NCBI RefSeq assembly: GCF_014202975.1
Contig: NZ_JACHHZ010000007.1
Location: forward strand, 75,913-139,912
DNA from: Povalibacter uvarum
GTDB taxonomy: Bacteria; Pseudomonadota; Gammaproteobacteria; Steroidobacterales; Steroidobacteraceae
Direction: 5' to 3'
DNA: 64,000 bases
The notes beneath the pieces were generated by a model. The model was given only the letters and a program-made list of their open reading frames with translations, made no database searches and was not told the origin of the DNA. The stretch's first letter is position 1, and each line of letters begins with the position of its first letter. The position numbers and the translations under genes are program-made. Shown piece after piece: positions 8,701-17,080 of this stretch.

Positions 8701-9222
8701 CGCGGCGCCGCGTTCTGTCGCGCCCTCGACGACGGTGCACGAGCCGCCCGAGACGCCGCCGACGGTGTCGGAAAGGCGATAGATCATGGTGGCATCCGGG
8801 CGCAGGCCCGGAGCGGAATCCATGTGCGGCTGCACCTGGCTCGCCGGCGCTACGATGTAGTAGTCGGTACCGTCCCAGATCGCGCCGTGGACTTCACCGT
8901 CGCTCGCTGTCATGCGGATCCAGGAGCCTGGCATCCCAGCGATCGTGCCGCGAAACAGGGACTTGCCTGCGAGGACCGTCGGCGCGGTGCGAACGAGCGC
9001 GTCGTTCGATTCGAGCTGCAGGTCGAACTGGCGGCCATACGCGGCAATGGAGACAGCGGGCGCTAGTTGCGGTTTCGCCGTTGCGAGGTTCGGGCCGGCC
9101 TGAACCGCGACGGGAAGGTCGATCTCCTCGGCGTACAGGACGCGGAAGTCGTTCGCATGCGTCAAAACGCCGAACAATAGCAGTACGCATCCGCTGAGAT
9201 GGCAGAATGCACGGCGCAGCAT
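5704..9222 (-). CDS. Giant secreted metzincin protease with repeated beta domains and GlyGly-CTERM-like tail
   Basis: This protein of 1172 residues has a signal peptide at about residues 1-24. A reprolysin-like catalytic domain (about 190-395) carries the zinc motif H329-E-L-G-H333-NFGAP-H339-D and a Met-turn (YLMAP). Six modules of about 110 residues follow. Each has the same Cys pair pattern (GGSC...C) of a DUF11/CARDB-like beta sandwich, probably disulfide-bonded stalk domains. The tail has a Pro-rich linker, SGGGGGGS, a short hydrophobic helix and ARRR. That layout matches GlyGly-CTERM signals, which rhombosortase cleaves before surface release or anchoring. Fifteen residues follow the Arg cluster, more than usual. 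It is probably an exported protease displayed or released at the surface. Confidence 0.85.
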   Translation of the reverse strand: MLRRAFCHLSGCVLLLFGVLTHANDFRVLYAEEIDLPVAVQAGPNLATAKPQLAPAVSIAAYGRQFDLQLESNDALVRTAPTVLAGKSLFRGTIAGMPGSWIRMTASDGEVHGAIWDGTDYYIVAPASQVQPHMDSAPGLRPDATMIYRLSDTVGGVSGGSCTVVEGATERGAALTQYLSMVRELKSAASAAAAGIPLQIEVALLGDKEFAAAYPDAQAAMLARINIVDGIFTQQVGVSIIPTDFVVSDGADSPLIATAAPTLLEQVSTLRRSTDAVRARGLAHLLTGKGLDGSTVGIAYIDALCSEQYGVSLSEAWSDAGLAALIIAHELGHNFGAPHDGEAGSACSDTPDSYLMAPALNFSSTFSSCSRQQMATKIAAASCIVPLRIADAAVDVSNVQGYVGEIFELPVNVRSVGELTARNMSVTVDLPSFAIDSAQMEGGSCSISGIGVTCQLSELAPGEARRMTVRASSAFIRNYPVNVRLQSATDRNAVNNNAEVRIAIGTAADIRITSAPASIGGMVRTPFDFSLNLESTGVRTARNVEARFFIEEALQIVAATPSEGSCSIQDNVVLNCTFGDLPVGSTRRIDLTARATEVRVSQYGSVEVTADNDAEAENNRHYFPIRINPERDLQLDIPTKYFDVGIDTPFDVPVILRSAGTQATSPAVVTFGPGPGTEFTFDSVGTQGGMCSLGGGTVVCNMDAIEAGGTRTITLRLRAPSRGQFYTNVTATSAGDDAIGNNESQINAVAWFDTDLELNTTSGGSYFPYAGVRSQSTARLRSWGLTGASNFTVTATFPSQFTILAASLDGGSCTIEGQSARCVRTTALARNTDAFLRVDTTASQVGTFTASVTADVPGDGATFNNQIAWQYQVREGQDVRLSGPTSGNTTVGTATSLDLTVATGNHYVDQVVVDLAPLGQGGVYESATVNGGSCVSPALHALRCYLTTMQANTTKTITVRFSAAYMTPLTLHAIVSGQFDVITTNNEVIVPITVADRQGDASVQAQASTVAGDSGKTLSLPTVSITTTDPVDDAKVRLSIDDRFATVRSATAAGGTCSFSTTVIECLLGTVERNTTHTIAVTLTTKQAGSFQTTATLTARNDSNPANNSAVVSVTVRDLPPPTSPPSDPGKSGGGGGGSTTPLSIALLLSILYARRRYGLRISRSARGCRES

Positions 9223-9332
9223 GGAGAGCCTCCCTCGCTTCTTATTATTCCCCGCGGGTTGATGTTAGCGGGTGTGTTGCAATACGCCAGAAGGGTTTTG
9301 CCTTAACGTTTCAGAAAAGAATCACCTGCTCC

Positions 9333-10706
9333 ATGACCCATTTCTCCGCCTTGAACCTGAGTGCCCCCCTTCAGCGCGCGCTCGCCGAGGTCGACTACGA
9401 CCAGATGACCCCCGTCCAGGAGGCCAGCCTGCCGCCTATCCTTGCTGGCCGCGACGTGGTTGCGCAGGCCCGGACGGGAAGTGGCAAGACAGCGGCCTTT
9501 GCGCTTGGAATGCTGTCGCGGCTCGATGCCGCGCAAGTGAGACTCCAGAGTCTCGTGCTGTGCCCGACGCGGGAACTGGCCGACCAGGTCAGTCGTGAGA
9601 TTCGACGCCTCGCGCGCTTCATTCCGAACGTGAAAGTGCTGACGTTGTGCGGCGGGGTTCCCCTGCGTCCGCATCTCGCGTCGCTCGCTCACGAGCCGCA
9701 CATCGTGGTCGGTACGCCGGGCCGGATTCTCGAGCTGGTTCAGAAGAGCGCGCTTCCGCTCGGCTCAGTTGAAGTCATGGTGCTCGACGAAGCAGACCGG
9801 ATGCTCGACATGGGCTTTGCCGATGACTTGCACAACATCATCGAAGCGATGCCCGCGCGACGCCAGACGCTGATGTTCTCCGCGACGATCCCCGCATCGA
9901 TTCGCGAAATCAGCGGGCAGTTCCAGCGCGATGCGGTCGATGTCACGGTCGCGGATGCAGGCGACGAGTCGCCGATCGCACAGACGTTCTTTGAAGTCGA
10001 CGCCGATCGTAAGATCGACGCGCTCGAAGCGCTGCTGCTCGAGTATCGACCCGAATCCGCGGTCGTCTTCTGCAACACTCGCCAGGAAGTACGTGCGGTG
10101 GCGGAAGCGCTCGATGCAAGAGGCTTCGCGGTCCTCGCATTGCATGGTGAGCTTGATCAGCGCGATCGCGAGGAGATGCTCGTGCGATTCGCCAATCGCA
10201 GCTGCACCGTGCTGGTCGCTTCCGACGTCGCGGCGCGCGGGCTCGACATCGCTGATCTGCCGATGGTCATCAACTACGACATCGCATCCGACGCCGACAC
10301 GCATCTGCACCGCATCGGCAGAACAGGTCGCGCGGGCCGTGAAGGTATCGCCCTGAGCCTTTGCACACCGCGCGAAATGAACCGGGCCAACGTGATCCAG
10401 GATCGCCTTGGTCAGCGCCTTCACTGGGAAAAGCTTCCCGTGCCGGATGATCGCAGTGCACTGCTCGCCGCCAATCTGACGCTGGCCATCGATGCCGGCA
10501 AGCAGGACAAGCTGCGGCCTGGCGATGTGCTCGGCGCCCTCACCGGAGATGCGGGTCTACCCGCGGACGCCGTCGGCAAGATCGACGTCTTTCCAACACG
10601 AACCTATGTCGCGATCGCACGCGAGTCGTATGACAAGGCGCTGCAACGACTGCGCGGCGGGAAGATCAAAGGCCGCGCATTTCGTGTTCGCAAGATCGTG
10701 CGCTAG
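9333..10706 (+). CDS. dbpA: ATP-dependent RNA helicase DbpA
   Basis: This DEAD-box helicase of 457 residues, the same length as E. coli DbpA, acts in 50S ribosome assembly. That family recognises hairpin 92 of 23S rRNA. Visible motifs are the Q-motif (MTPVQEASLP), Walker A ARTGSGKT, DEAD box VLDEADRMLD, SAT (MFSATIP), and motif VI HRIGRTGRAG. The C-terminal 70 residues (GDAGLPADAVGKIDVF to GGKIKGRAFRVRK) match the DbpA RNA-binding domain, which separates it from RhlE/RhlB. An upstream in-frame ATG would add 42 residues with no homology look. The ATG at 9333 gives the family length and N-terminus. Confidence 0.93.
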   Translation: MTHFSALNLSAPLQRALAEVDYDQMTPVQEASLPPILAGRDVVAQARTGSGKTAAFALGMLSRLDAAQVRLQSLVLCPTRELADQVSREIRRLARFIPNVKVLTLCGGVPLRPHLASLAHEPHIVVGTPGRILELVQKSALPLGSVEVMVLDEADRMLDMGFADDLHNIIEAMPARRQTLMFSATIPASIREISGQFQRDAVDVTVADAGDESPIAQTFFEVDADRKIDALEALLLEYRPESAVVFCNTRQEVRAVAEALDARGFAVLALHGELDQRDREEMLVRFANRSCTVLVASDVAARGLDIADLPMVINYDIASDADTHLHRIGRTGRAGREGIALSLCTPREMNRANVIQDRLGQRLHWEKLPVPDDRSALLAANLTLAIDAGKQDKLRPGDVLGALTGDAGLPADAVGKIDVFPTRTYVAIARESYDKALQRLRGGKIKGRAFRVRKIVR

Positions 10707-10851
10707 TCGCTGAGCGGTTCTGGGCCGGGGATCGCTCAGCCAGTCGTTGTGTTCTCACGAGCCCCGGGTCCGGAATCGAGTGCGCCAGCAGTCGCGGTGC
10801 CGGTTGCGATGGTGCAATATTCGGCGGAGCCCATGCTCGGGAGCAGGAATC

Positions 10852-11271
10852 ATGCGCCTTGGCGGCAAATTGAGATTCGTCGCTATAGCCCTCGCGGCAG
10901 GGCTTCTCTACGGATTCATGGCTTGGGGAAGCTATGGAATCCCAGCCGCACGTGTTCCGAACGCTGGCGTCAGTGCATGGGGCTTGGTGCTCTCTGCACT
11001 GCTCTGGACCTACAGCTGGTTTCCGGGATTCCTGGCGGGTCTCCTGGCGGGCAGAGGAGCCGTGCCGCTGGCGGTGGTGACGGTTGTGATTGGCGCTGTG
11101 GCAAAGAGCGTCTTTCACAGTCTCTTCTCGCCGATGGTCGTCATCGATGATTGGGACCCGGCCATCGTCAACCTGGTGCAGGGATTGCTGGCGATTGTCG
11201 CCGCCGCAGTAGCGGCTTTCGCCGGCCAGTGCATGTCGCGGCGGAGAGGCTGGGTCACCGCCAAGGACTAG
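10852..11271 (+). CDS. Small integral membrane protein of unknown function
   Basis: This protein of 139 residues has about four hydrophobic segments (near 8-26, 42-62, 66-88, 108-130) and a positively charged C-terminus (MSRRRG). It starts at an ATG preceded by GGAGCAGGAA; upstream TTG and GTG starts give an arginine- and cysteine-rich, unlikely N-terminus. No catalytic motif is seen and no family was recognised. Glycine-rich helices (LLAGRG, GLLYGF) suggest close helix packing. It lies between dbpA and a secreted protease without clear operon linkage. Confidence 0.6.
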   Translation: MRLGGKLRFVAIALAAGLLYGFMAWGSYGIPAARVPNAGVSAWGLVLSALLWTYSWFPGFLAGLLAGRGAVPLAVVTVVIGAVAKSVFHSLFSPMVVIDDWDPAIVNLVQGLLAIVAAAVAAFAGQCMSRRRGWVTAKD

Positions 11272-11351
11272 CGGGCGTTGCTGCCGTTGATTTCGCATTG
11301 GACCTCGCGTAAATCTTCTGCCGACAGCGTTTGCTCTGAAAGGGACTATTC

Positions 11352-13286
11352 ATGCGTAGATTCGCGCGTTGTCTGTTGCTGCTGTTTGGCGTTGCACTCT
11401 TCTCCTGGGCTGAAGCCAGTCCGCCAACCCTACAGCAGGACCCCGATGCTTCCAGCCTATATGACTTCGCCAAGCGGGACGCTCAGTATCGCGCGCTCGC
11501 GAGCATTCCCGACGCGGTGGTGAAATACGGAAAGTATGGACGGCTGCGGCAGCTCGACGGGCGCACGGGAATCGGCGTTGCAGGCGCAGCGAAGCTGAAG
11601 CCTGGTGACTCTGCCGAACCGATCCTCCGGAGACTGAAGCCAATCCTGCTGGCGAGCGGATCGGAATCGCTGATCGTTCGACACGCAGGTCGCGATCCGC
11701 TTGGAGCGGGCAATTTCCTGTTCACTGATCAGCTGATCGGCGGCATTCCTGTGCTGGACGGTGGCGTCAACATCATTCTGGATTCTCGAGGAGAAGTGTC
11801 GAAGGTGATTTCCTTTTTCGTCCCAGAGGGGACGGAAAACCGATCCCCGAAGCTTTCGCTGAAAGATGCGCAGGCGAGGCTGAGGCAGTTGCTGGCGCAG
11901 GGGTCAGACGGGACCGCTGCAGATGCCGCCGGAATAGATGTGGCCGCCGAGGGTTCGCTCGCGTTCTGGACAGACGGAGGTGACCGCGCAACTCCGCAAC
12001 TCCTGTGGATGATTGATGTCAGTCATTCGAGAGACGGAGAGTTCGGGATTGTTCGTTATGGTGTTGATGCGGCAACCGGGAACGTGAGCTATTCGCAGAA
12101 GCGTGGCTTTGAGCTCAGCAGGACCGTGTACACACACAACTACCGCATGGACAGCAATACTCCGGTCGCCACCAATCGACTGTGGCTGGAGGGCAGCCCA
12201 AACTCCGCAGACACACAAGCTTTCAGTATCTACAATCGGATTGTCCAGCCGATCCAAGCGTGGGCGGGCACGCCGCTCGCATACGACACTCTCAGCTTGG
12301 TCGCGCACTGGGGTACGCCTGGCAGCAACACCGCCAACAATGCGACATTCATTTATGGAACGGACAACAATCGCTATCTCTTTTTTGGCGATGACCGTGC
12401 TTCCGACGATGATGCAATCGCTCATGAATATGGTCACGGGCTCTTCTTCGGGTACGTCCCGATGCCAACAGGCTGGAAGCCGTACCACGATTGGTACGCT
12501 GGCAATGAGTTCTACGCCGACTTCTCGGCTGTTCTGACGGATATCCACCGCTACGGCATCAACAGTGGCACATGGGCTATTACCGACCTGCGTGACTGGC
12601 AGCATCCTCAGAGCAGATCGGTCTTCCACATGGACTGGTATCCGAATCGCTATTTTGCCAATCCACTGATTGGAATCTCGTATGCAAACTCGACGATCTA
12701 CGGTTACGCCATCTATCTGATGGTCAATGGCGGAACGCACCGGCGTGCTGGGCAGATCGGTATCAGCGGTGCGATACCCGTTATCAACGTGCCACCGTCG
12801 ACTTGGGCACAGATCAAGGAAGTGATGATCACGACGATCTACATAATGACCCTGAACCGCGACGAGTTCACAGGGCCTATGCTCAAGCAACGCTCGATGG
12901 AGGTGGCGGGTGCCATCCATGGACCGGTCTCAAATGTGCTCAACACCGTGCAGCAGGGATGGACCGCCGTGGGCATTGGTCACGGCTGTTCCAGTCCACC
13001 TCCGGCGCCCCCGGTAGTCAACATTCAATCCGCATACTGCAAGGGCAGGCACGATATTTCGTGGAATCCGATCTCGAATGTGAAGTACCACGCAATGGCC
13101 GTCTCAAATCCCTGGACTTGGGAGTCAGACAGAGCCGTTACGGTCGTGGATGGTGTCAACACGAACTGCACGCAGAATGTGCCCGGAGGGACACTCACTC
13201 GCTATCGCATGCGAGCTTGCAATGCCTGTGGCTGCAGCAATTGGACGAATGATGAATGGATGCAGTACTACATGCCCTGCTTGTGA
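11352..13286 (+). CDS. Secreted zinc metalloprotease (gluzincin, M4/M36-like) with Cys-rich C-terminal domain
   Basis: The protein has 644 residues and a signal peptide at about 1-22 (ending WAEAS). An N-terminal propeptide of the FTP/PepSY type (about 70-210) precedes the catalytic domain and probably keeps it inactive until export. The zinc motif is H358-E-Y-G-H362, and the third ligand is probably E386 in NEFYADFSA. This layout fits the thermolysin/fungalysin clan. The last 90 residues, after a Pro-rich linker, form a fibronectin III-like module with at least six cysteines (CNACGC). The start is supported by GAAAGGGA upstream. It is probably an extracellular protease; the substrate is unknown. 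Confidence 0.85.
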   Translation: MRRFARCLLLLFGVALFSWAEASPPTLQQDPDASSLYDFAKRDAQYRALASIPDAVVKYGKYGRLRQLDGRTGIGVAGAAKLKPGDSAEPILRRLKPILLASGSESLIVRHAGRDPLGAGNFLFTDQLIGGIPVLDGGVNIILDSRGEVSKVISFFVPEGTENRSPKLSLKDAQARLRQLLAQGSDGTAADAAGIDVAAEGSLAFWTDGGDRATPQLLWMIDVSHSRDGEFGIVRYGVDAATGNVSYSQKRGFELSRTVYTHNYRMDSNTPVATNRLWLEGSPNSADTQAFSIYNRIVQPIQAWAGTPLAYDTLSLVAHWGTPGSNTANNATFIYGTDNNRYLFFGDDRASDDDAIAHEYGHGLFFGYVPMPTGWKPYHDWYAGNEFYADFSAVLTDIHRYGINSGTWAITDLRDWQHPQSRSVFHMDWYPNRYFANPLIGISYANSTIYGYAIYLMVNGGTHRRAGQIGISGAIPVINVPPSTWAQIKEVMITTIYIMTLNRDEFTGPMLKQRSMEVAGAIHGPVSNVLNTVQQGWTAVGIGHGCSSPPPAPPVVNIQSAYCKGRHDISWNPISNVKYHAMAVSNPWTWESDRAVTVVDGVNTNCTQNVPGGTLTRYRMRACNACGCSNWTNDEWMQYYMPCL

Positions 13287-13409
13287 TGCTCCAGCCGTCC
13301 GCACTCGCATCAGCTTCTATCTCGCCGCGGTGCCGGGGGCGGCAAATGGGCATCGCTCTTCATTGGAAGGATATCGAGAGCTTTTTGACTCCTGCCCGTC
13401 AGCGACCAC

Positions 13410-14189
13410 TCATCGGTATCGCCACAGCGTGCCGTTCGTGCCGACGGCCCAGGTGCGCACCGAAGTGGCAGCAATGCTTTCGAATCCATTGGCGTCTTCG
13501 ACCTGCTTGAAAGTCACGCCGTCGTCCGTGCTGGTCCACACGCTTCCGTTCTTTCCAGCCAGCCACAGTGTGCCGTTCGGGGCGACGCCGACGTCCTGCA
13601 TGCCGCTCGCCGGAGTTTTCTTCCAAGTGCCGTCCGCGCGTTTCCACAGCGAGCCGTTGAAGCCAACGGCCCAGACGACGTCTTCACCGGCGGAAATGCG
13701 GCTGAATCCACTCGCCTCGACCTGCTTGAAGCTCTGTCCCTGATCATTGCTGGACCAGACGGTGCCGTTCTTGCCTGCCAGCCAGATGGCGCCGTTGGAA
13801 GCGACAGTGACATCTCCGATCCCGCTGGCGGATGTCTTCGTCCACCGGTCATCAGCGAATTTCCATAGGGTCTCGTTGGTACCGACTGCCCAGACGGTGC
13901 CGTCTGGTGCGACAGCGATCCGTGCAAAGCCGCTGGCTTCGGTCTTTTTGAAAGTCTGTCCGCTATCCTTGCTGACCCAGACAGTGCCGTTCTCGCCCGC
14001 CAGCCAGATACTGCCATCGTAGCCGACCGCAACGTCCTCCATCTGGCTCGCGTTGGTCTGGAACCAGTCGGAAGCCAGGGCTGACAACGGCAGCAGCATC
14101 CAGGCCGTCGCGAAAGCCAACATGAGTTTCGAGCGCTGAAGTCCTCGACCGTGCTGACGCGTCGATCGGGCCTCGTCCGGGGCTTTCAT
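13410..14189 (-). CDS. Secreted tectonin-type beta-propeller protein
   Basis: The protein has 259 residues. After an N-terminal export segment (about 23-40, ending SALAS) it consists of six Trp-rich repeats of about 35 residues. Each contains a motif like DGxxWLAGxNGTVW alternating with AVGTNxTLW. This is the tectonin/TECPR pattern, predicting a six-bladed propeller. Tectonin repeats often bind lipopolysaccharide or surface glycans, so a role in binding at the cell surface is inferred. The start at 14189 has a good GAGGAGACGG ribosome site. An internal ATG at 14123 would give a shorter signal peptide. The gene stands alone. Confidence 0.75.
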   Translation of the reverse strand: MKAPDEARSTRQHGRGLQRSKLMLAFATAWMLLPLSALASDWFQTNASQMEDVAVGYDGSIWLAGENGTVWVSKDSGQTFKKTEASGFARIAVAPDGTVWAVGTNETLWKFADDRWTKTSASGIGDVTVASNGAIWLAGKNGTVWSSNDQGQSFKQVEASGFSRISAGEDVVWAVGFNGSLWKRADGTWKKTPASGMQDVGVAPNGTLWLAGKNGSVWTSTDDGVTFKQVEDANGFESIAATSVRTWAVGTNGTLWRYR

Positions 14190-14368
14190 TTCCGTCTCCT
14201 CGATGATGGAGGTGTCACCGTCAGTGGATTCGGTTGTGAGAACAACGTTTCTCCCACTCCCTTTGGTACACGGCGCCGGCCCGGGGAACCGGACACTCGC
14301 AACGCGTCAAAGTATCGGTCCGGGTTGCGCACGAAAGCGATTGTGCTTTCTGTATAGGGGCGCCGCGC

Positions 14369-15355
14369 TTAGATCGCGGGTGTTCCAGGCTGAACCGGTT
14401 CTTCCTCCGATCGCCTGCGCCAGCCGCCGGGCGAGGTGCCGAAGTGTCGTTTGAACGCACGACTGAACGCTGCTTCCGACTCATAGCCCACCGAGAGCGC
14501 CACTTGCGCAACGCTGCTGCGCCCAGCACGCAATTTGTCTTCCGCGACGTGCATCCGCCAGACAGCCAGGTAGTGCATCGGCGGTTGTCCAACCAGCGAA
14601 GTGAAGCGATCCGCGAACACCGAGCGTGAAAGGCCCACTTCGAGCGCCAGGCTTTCAGCGGTCCACGCTTCCGCCGGTCGTGCATGAAGCAACGCCAGTG
14701 CTCGTCCGATCTGTTGATCACGCAGACCCGCGAGCCATCCGCTTCGCTCCGCGGGAAGGCTTGCGACGTACTGGCTCACCGCTTCGACGAACAGCAGCTC
14801 AGAGAGCTTTGCGATCACGGTCGCGGAACCCATGCGCCCGGCCGCAATCTCGCTGGCTGCGAAGCGAAACGAGCTTTCGATCCACGCGCCCGACGCAGTT
14901 GCGCGCACATCCAGTTTCAGCACGGCCGGCAACGCGGAGAGCAGCGGGCTGAACGCGACTTCAGAGCCAAGAAAGCCGCAAAGAAGCTGTGTCGCCTCGC
15001 CGCCACCGCCGTGCCTGAGTCGCGCAATTCCGCCGGCTTGCAACTGCATGGTTTTGTGGGCGGGCAGCGGCTCGATGTTCAGATCGCTGCCGAATGCATG
15101 AGCGTGGTTGTGAGGGAGCAGGACGAGCTCACCCGCTCGCAGTTCGATCGGTTCGCCGCCTTCGACACGCAGTTGCATGCGGCCCGCGGCGACGAAGTGC
15201 GACGCAATGACATGGCGAGGCGCGACCGAGAAGGGCTTGCAATGGTCCGCCGAGATTCTTCCCTCGATGCACCAGGGCGCGGTGAGCTCGGCCTCGAGGA
15301 AGACACCTCCGGCCAGCCGGATCACCCGCAACACATCTGAGAATGCGTCAAGCAA
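14369..15355 (-). CDS. AraC-family transcriptional regulator with cupin sensor domain
   Basis: This 328-residue regulator has two parts. The N-terminal cupin domain (about 1-190, starting DVLRVIRLAGGVFLEAE) matches the AraC-binding cupin_6 type. The C-terminal domain (about 220-315) has two helix-turn-helix motifs: LALEVGLSRSVFADRF and then VALSVGYESEAAFSRAFKRHFG, ending in the family's GWRRR. It is divergent from the di-iron protein gene. The 130-base gap contains two perfect inverted repeats, so it probably controls that gene and the MAPEG gene behind it. The effector is unknown. Confidence 0.88.
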   Translation of the reverse strand: MLDAFSDVLRVIRLAGGVFLEAELTAPWCIEGRISADHCKPFSVAPRHVIASHFVAAGRMQLRVEGGEPIELRAGELVLLPHNHAHAFGSDLNIEPLPAHKTMQLQAGGIARLRHGGGGEATQLLCGFLGSEVAFSPLLSALPAVLKLDVRATASGAWIESSFRFAASEIAAGRMGSATVIAKLSELLFVEAVSQYVASLPAERSGWLAGLRDQQIGRALALLHARPAEAWTAESLALEVGLSRSVFADRFTSLVGQPPMHYLAVWRMHVAEDKLRAGRSSVAQVALSVGYESEAAFSRAFKRHFGTSPGGWRRRSEEEPVQPGTPAI

Positions 15356-15376
15356 GGCCCGTCCTCGGGTTCGGAG

Positions 15377-15396
15377 TCCGGAGCAGAAACTCCGGA
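15377..15396. promoter_or_regulatory. Inverted repeat in the AraC/di-iron intergenic region
   Basis: TCCGGAG and CTCCGGA, a perfect 7-bp inverted repeat, are separated by 6 bases just upstream of the AraC-type gene start. It is a candidate autoregulatory operator. Confidence 0.35.
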
Positions 15397-15441
15397 GGAG
15401 CAGTCATTCACCGTCTGAGGGTCGACTCGTAGATTAGCACC

Positions 15442-15459
15442 CGGTGAAACATTTCACCG
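15442..15459. promoter_or_regulatory. 18-bp palindrome upstream of the di-iron gene
   Basis: CGGTGAAA-CA-TTTCACCG is a perfect 8-bp inverted repeat centred 35 bases before the di-iron gene start. Its position suggests an operator overlapping that gene's promoter. The family of the binding regulator is not known. AraC proteins usually bind direct repeats, so another regulator is possible. Confidence 0.45.
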
Positions 15460-15484
15460 CTGTCCAGTTACGAGGAATCTCACG

Positions 15485-16438
15485 ATGAATACCGCCGCTG
15501 TCGCGCCCGCTCCCGCGTCGAGCAGGGCCACCCGTTACGCTCAGATCGTCCAGTCGTCGAAGAAGGCGGAGTGGCAGATCGATCGCGATCTTCTGCAAGG
15601 CCGGGCCTTCGACTTCTCGCGCAAGTTTCTGCCTGATGCATTGTCGCGCGTCGATCGCCTGACCTTCCTGTCGAACGACGAAGCGCGCCTGCTCAGTCAG
15701 ATCCAGGGCCGGACGTACGCTTATCTCTTTGGCCTCGTCGAGCGCTTCATCAGCGCCAAGATGCTCGAGCAGGGGCGATCTCATGTCTTCGACGATCAGC
15801 TCGCGCTCGAGGCGCTCGTCCGCTTCTCCAGCGAAGAGCTCAAGCACCAGGAACTGTTCCGGCGCATGGAGACGATGATCGGTCCGCACCTGCCGGCCGG
15901 CTATCGCCAGGTGGTCGATCCGAACGATGTGGCGCGTGTCGTGCTTGCATCCAGCACCTGGTCCGTTCTGGCGCTGACCTGTCACATCGAGCTGTTCGTG
16001 CAGGCGCACTACGCCGAGAGCATCGCTCCGCACGATGAGCTCTGTCCGCTGTTCAAGGATGTCTTCAGGTTCCATTGGAAGGACGAAAGCCGCCACGTCG
16101 TGCTCGATGAGCTCGAATGGAAGGACGAACATGCGCGACTTTCAGAGGACGAGCGTGACCATGCGGTCAACGATCTGATTGCACTCGTCGCGGCGGTCGA
16201 TGGGATTCTGCAATCGCAATCGCAGTCCGACGTCGATTACTTCATTCGGTGCGCTGCACGGCGCTTCAGCTCCGAAGAGATAACGCAGATCGGGGCGACT
16301 GTCCTGAGCGCCTATCGCTGGCAGTACATCATCTCAGGCGTCCAGCACGCGCATTTCGGCAAGCTGATTGCCGGCATGACGACGCAAGCGCAGATGTCGC
16401 GGATCGAGGCTGCGCTCGCACCGATCATGAACGGCTGA
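15485..16438 (+). CDS. Ferritin-like di-iron protein, possible oxygenase
   Basis: This soluble helical protein of 317 residues has the classic di-iron ligand pattern: E86, E118-x-x-H121, E169 and E201-x-x-H204. The pattern predicts a four-helix bundle that activates oxygen, as in AurF-type N-oxygenases and other ferritin-like oxidases. There is no signal peptide. The N-terminal 20 residues are Ala/Pro-rich and probably disordered. The start is ATG with an ACGAGGAATCTC ribosome site. The next gene, a MAPEG protein, starts 30 bases later on the same strand, and an AraC regulator is divergent. This context suggests inducible oxidative or detoxifying metabolism. The substrate is unknown. Confidence 0.7.
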   Translation: MNTAAVAPAPASSRATRYAQIVQSSKKAEWQIDRDLLQGRAFDFSRKFLPDALSRVDRLTFLSNDEARLLSQIQGRTYAYLFGLVERFISAKMLEQGRSHVFDDQLALEALVRFSSEELKHQELFRRMETMIGPHLPAGYRQVVDPNDVARVVLASSTWSVLALTCHIELFVQAHYAESIAPHDELCPLFKDVFRFHWKDESRHVVLDELEWKDEHARLSEDERDHAVNDLIALVAAVDGILQSQSQSDVDYFIRCAARRFSSEEITQIGATVLSAYRWQYIISGVQHAHFGKLIAGMTTQAQMSRIEAALAPIMNG

Positions 16439-16468
16439 TCCTGCGACGGAATCGACGGGGAGATCGCC

Positions 16469-16897
16469 ATGACGATACCGATGTGGGCGTTGCTGGGGTT
16501 CGCAACCTGGACCTTGCTGCTGCTGATAGCGACGGTGGGTGTCTATCGGTGGGTCAGGATTCTGCTCTTCAGGGCGCCGATCGCATCGTTCCGGAGCGAC
16601 CAGCTCGAAGGAGAGGATTGGTACCGGCGCGGAACGCGAGCCCACGCGAACTGCGTCGAGAACCTTCCGGTGTTTGGTGCGATCGTGTTCGTGCTGACGA
16701 CACTGGGTGTCGCGGGCCCTGCCGTCGACTCCCTGTGCATCGCCGTGCTGGTTGCGCGCGTTTGCCAATCGCTGGTCCATGTGTCGCACGCGCAGACGGA
16801 CGCGTTCGTCGCGGTCCGGTTCTCGTTCTTCAGCGTTCAGCTGATCTGCTTCCTGGGGCTCATCGTCATGGCTGCGCGTCATCACATCGGCACATGA
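16469..16897 (+). CDS. MAPEG-family integral membrane protein
   Basis: The protein has 142 residues with four transmembrane helices. The second segment carries the family signature RAHANCVENLPVFGAIV; the RAxxNxxE part contributes to glutathione binding in this family. MAPEG proteins include microsomal glutathione transferases and related eicosanoid enzymes, and bacterial members may conjugate glutathione to reactive lipids or electrophiles. It follows the di-iron gene by 30 bases and is probably co-transcribed with it. The ATG is preceded by GGGGAGATCGCC. Enzyme activity is inferred only from the family. Confidence 0.8.
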   Translation: MTIPMWALLGFATWTLLLLIATVGVYRWVRILLFRAPIASFRSDQLEGEDWYRRGTRAHANCVENLPVFGAIVFVLTTLGVAGPAVDSLCIAVLVARVCQSLVHVSHAQTDAFVAVRFSFFSVQLICFLGLIVMAARHHIGT

Positions 16898-17080
16898 GTG
16901 CATGTCATCAACTCGCGGACACTCTCGAGACATCCCTGAGGGGAGTGCATTAAGACCGATCCTGAATCGCCATGCGGGTCTGTCCTAACGTCCTTCGCGT
17001 GTGATTGCACTCACTGTTGCGATGCACTCCGCTGCCGACAATCCGGCATCAAGTCCTCGGAGAAATCAACGGAGTTCCGC

